The notes under the pieces were generated by a model. It did no database searches, was not told the origin of the DNA, and saw only the letters and a list, made by a program, of their open reading frames with translations. The translations under genes were made by a program, and so were the position numbers. Of a stretch of DNA of 5,639 bases, positions 5,390-5,639 are shown piece after piece. How positions within the stretch are numbered: position 1 is the stretch's first letter; each line of letters opens with the position of its first letter. Source of the stretch: Firmicutes bacterium UBA5227 (GTDB taxonomy: Bacteria; Bacillota; Clostridia; Tissierellales; Sedimentibacteraceae); assembly GCA_002409285.1 (NCBI GenBank), contig DHUT01000030.1, positions 15,444-21,082 of the forward strand, read 5' to 3'.

Positions 5390-5421
5390 AGAAGTAATCA
5401 GAGCGTCCTCTGATTACTTCT
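5390..5421. promoter_or_regulatory. 14-bp perfect inverted repeat upstream of the DUF134 gene
   Basis: AGAAGTAATCAGAG and its exact reverse complement are separated by only four bases (5404-5407). The element lies eight bases after the DUF5320-type stop and about a dozen bases before the DUF134 ribosome binding site. No T run follows on either strand, so it is not a standard terminator. Possibilities are an RNA hairpin that sets the relative level of the two messages, a processing site, or a dyad DNA operator for a helix-turn-helix regulator such as the DUF134 protein itself. Confidence 0.55.
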
Positions 5422-5429
5422 AATACCTG

Positions 5430-5639
5430 TTATAAGCACTCCAGTTGTTTATCAATAATCTCAAGTCGGTTTTGTAGGATATCTTTTTGCTCTTGAAGTA
5501 GTGCCTTTTCTGTTTTAGAAGAAATCTGATTCACTACAATTCCTCTTCCAAATCCGTGACTAAAACCACGCCCACAAGCAAATCCTAGTCCTAATCTCAT
5601 TCTGCGACCTGTACCATATTTAACTGCCTCATTTGTTCC
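5430..5639 (-). CDS. DUF5320-type Gly/Arg-rich protein, C-terminal part (5' end outside window)
   Basis: The frame is open from the window edge to TAA at 5432-5430, giving 69 residues with no required start inside. It begins with GTGRRMRLGLGFACGRGFSH and GFGRG, a Gly/Arg/Phe-rich stretch. It then becomes a helical, probably coiled-coil segment (about residues 40-67) ending LQEQKDILQNRLEIIDKQLE. That layout, a glycine-rich region with Cys and then a short coiled coil, is typical of the small DUF5320 proteins found beside DUF134, NifX-like and MinD-like genes in anaerobes. Function is unknown; a metal-related or accessory role is inferred from the neighbourhood. It probably leads the transcription unit or lies near its start, as the promoter must be outside the window. 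Confidence 0.65.
   Translation of the reverse strand, partial: GTNEAVKYGTGRRMRLGLGFACGRGFSHGFGRGIVVNQISSKTEKALLQEQKDILQNRLEIIDKQLECL

Overview
The window looks like chromosomal DNA of a spore-forming, anaerobic, AT-rich Firmicute of the Clostridia. The composition, the AGGAGG-type ribosome binding sites, the sporulation genes and an iron-cofactor gene cluster typical of strict anaerobes point towards Ruminiclostridium/Clostridium-like lineages. No rRNA marker is present, so genus is not fixed.

Left half (1-3462, + strand). The 3' end of a ComK-like gene (1-324) is followed by a perfect 28-base palindrome. Next comes the sporulation/division series yabP (456-728), yabQ (735-1331), divIC (1285-1746) and spoIIE (1817-3412), closed by a clear intrinsic terminator (3426-3462). 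A good sigma-E-like promoter (390-418) precedes yabP. A TATAAT box and a 0A-box-like TTTGACA lie in the 70-base gap before spoIIE, which suits Spo0A control. YabP and YabQ belong to spore-coat/cortex development, DivIC to septum assembly, and SpoIIE links the asymmetric septum to sigma-F activation. The SpoIIE encoded here is about 270 residues shorter than the Bacillus protein ahead of its phosphatase domain, with a complete PP2C catalytic domain.

Right half (3490-5639, - strand, convergent with the left half). Reading in the direction of transcription: the 3' end of a DUF5320-type glycine/arginine-rich protein, a DUF134/UPF0251 helix-turn-helix protein, a NifU-like Fe-S scaffold, a NifX/NafY-type (dinitrogenase Fe-Mo cofactor) protein, a broken MinD/Mrp-type ATPase, a 34-codon remnant of an MBL-fold hydrolase gene, and an unrecognised 43-residue single-helix membrane protein, ending in a hairpin. 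Genes from DUF134 onward are coupled by overlaps or 1-base gaps. This cluster resembles the anaerobe-specific 'orange protein'-type gene sets that pair NifX-like proteins with two MinD-like ATPases.

The most informative observation is decay in the right cluster. One deletion appears to have fused the N-terminus of the first MinD-type ATPase to the C-terminus of the second, out of frame. The following metallo-hydrolase gene stops after its N-terminal strand. The metal-scaffold and regulator genes upstream remain intact. I see no mobile element, CRISPR array, tRNA or rRNA in the window.
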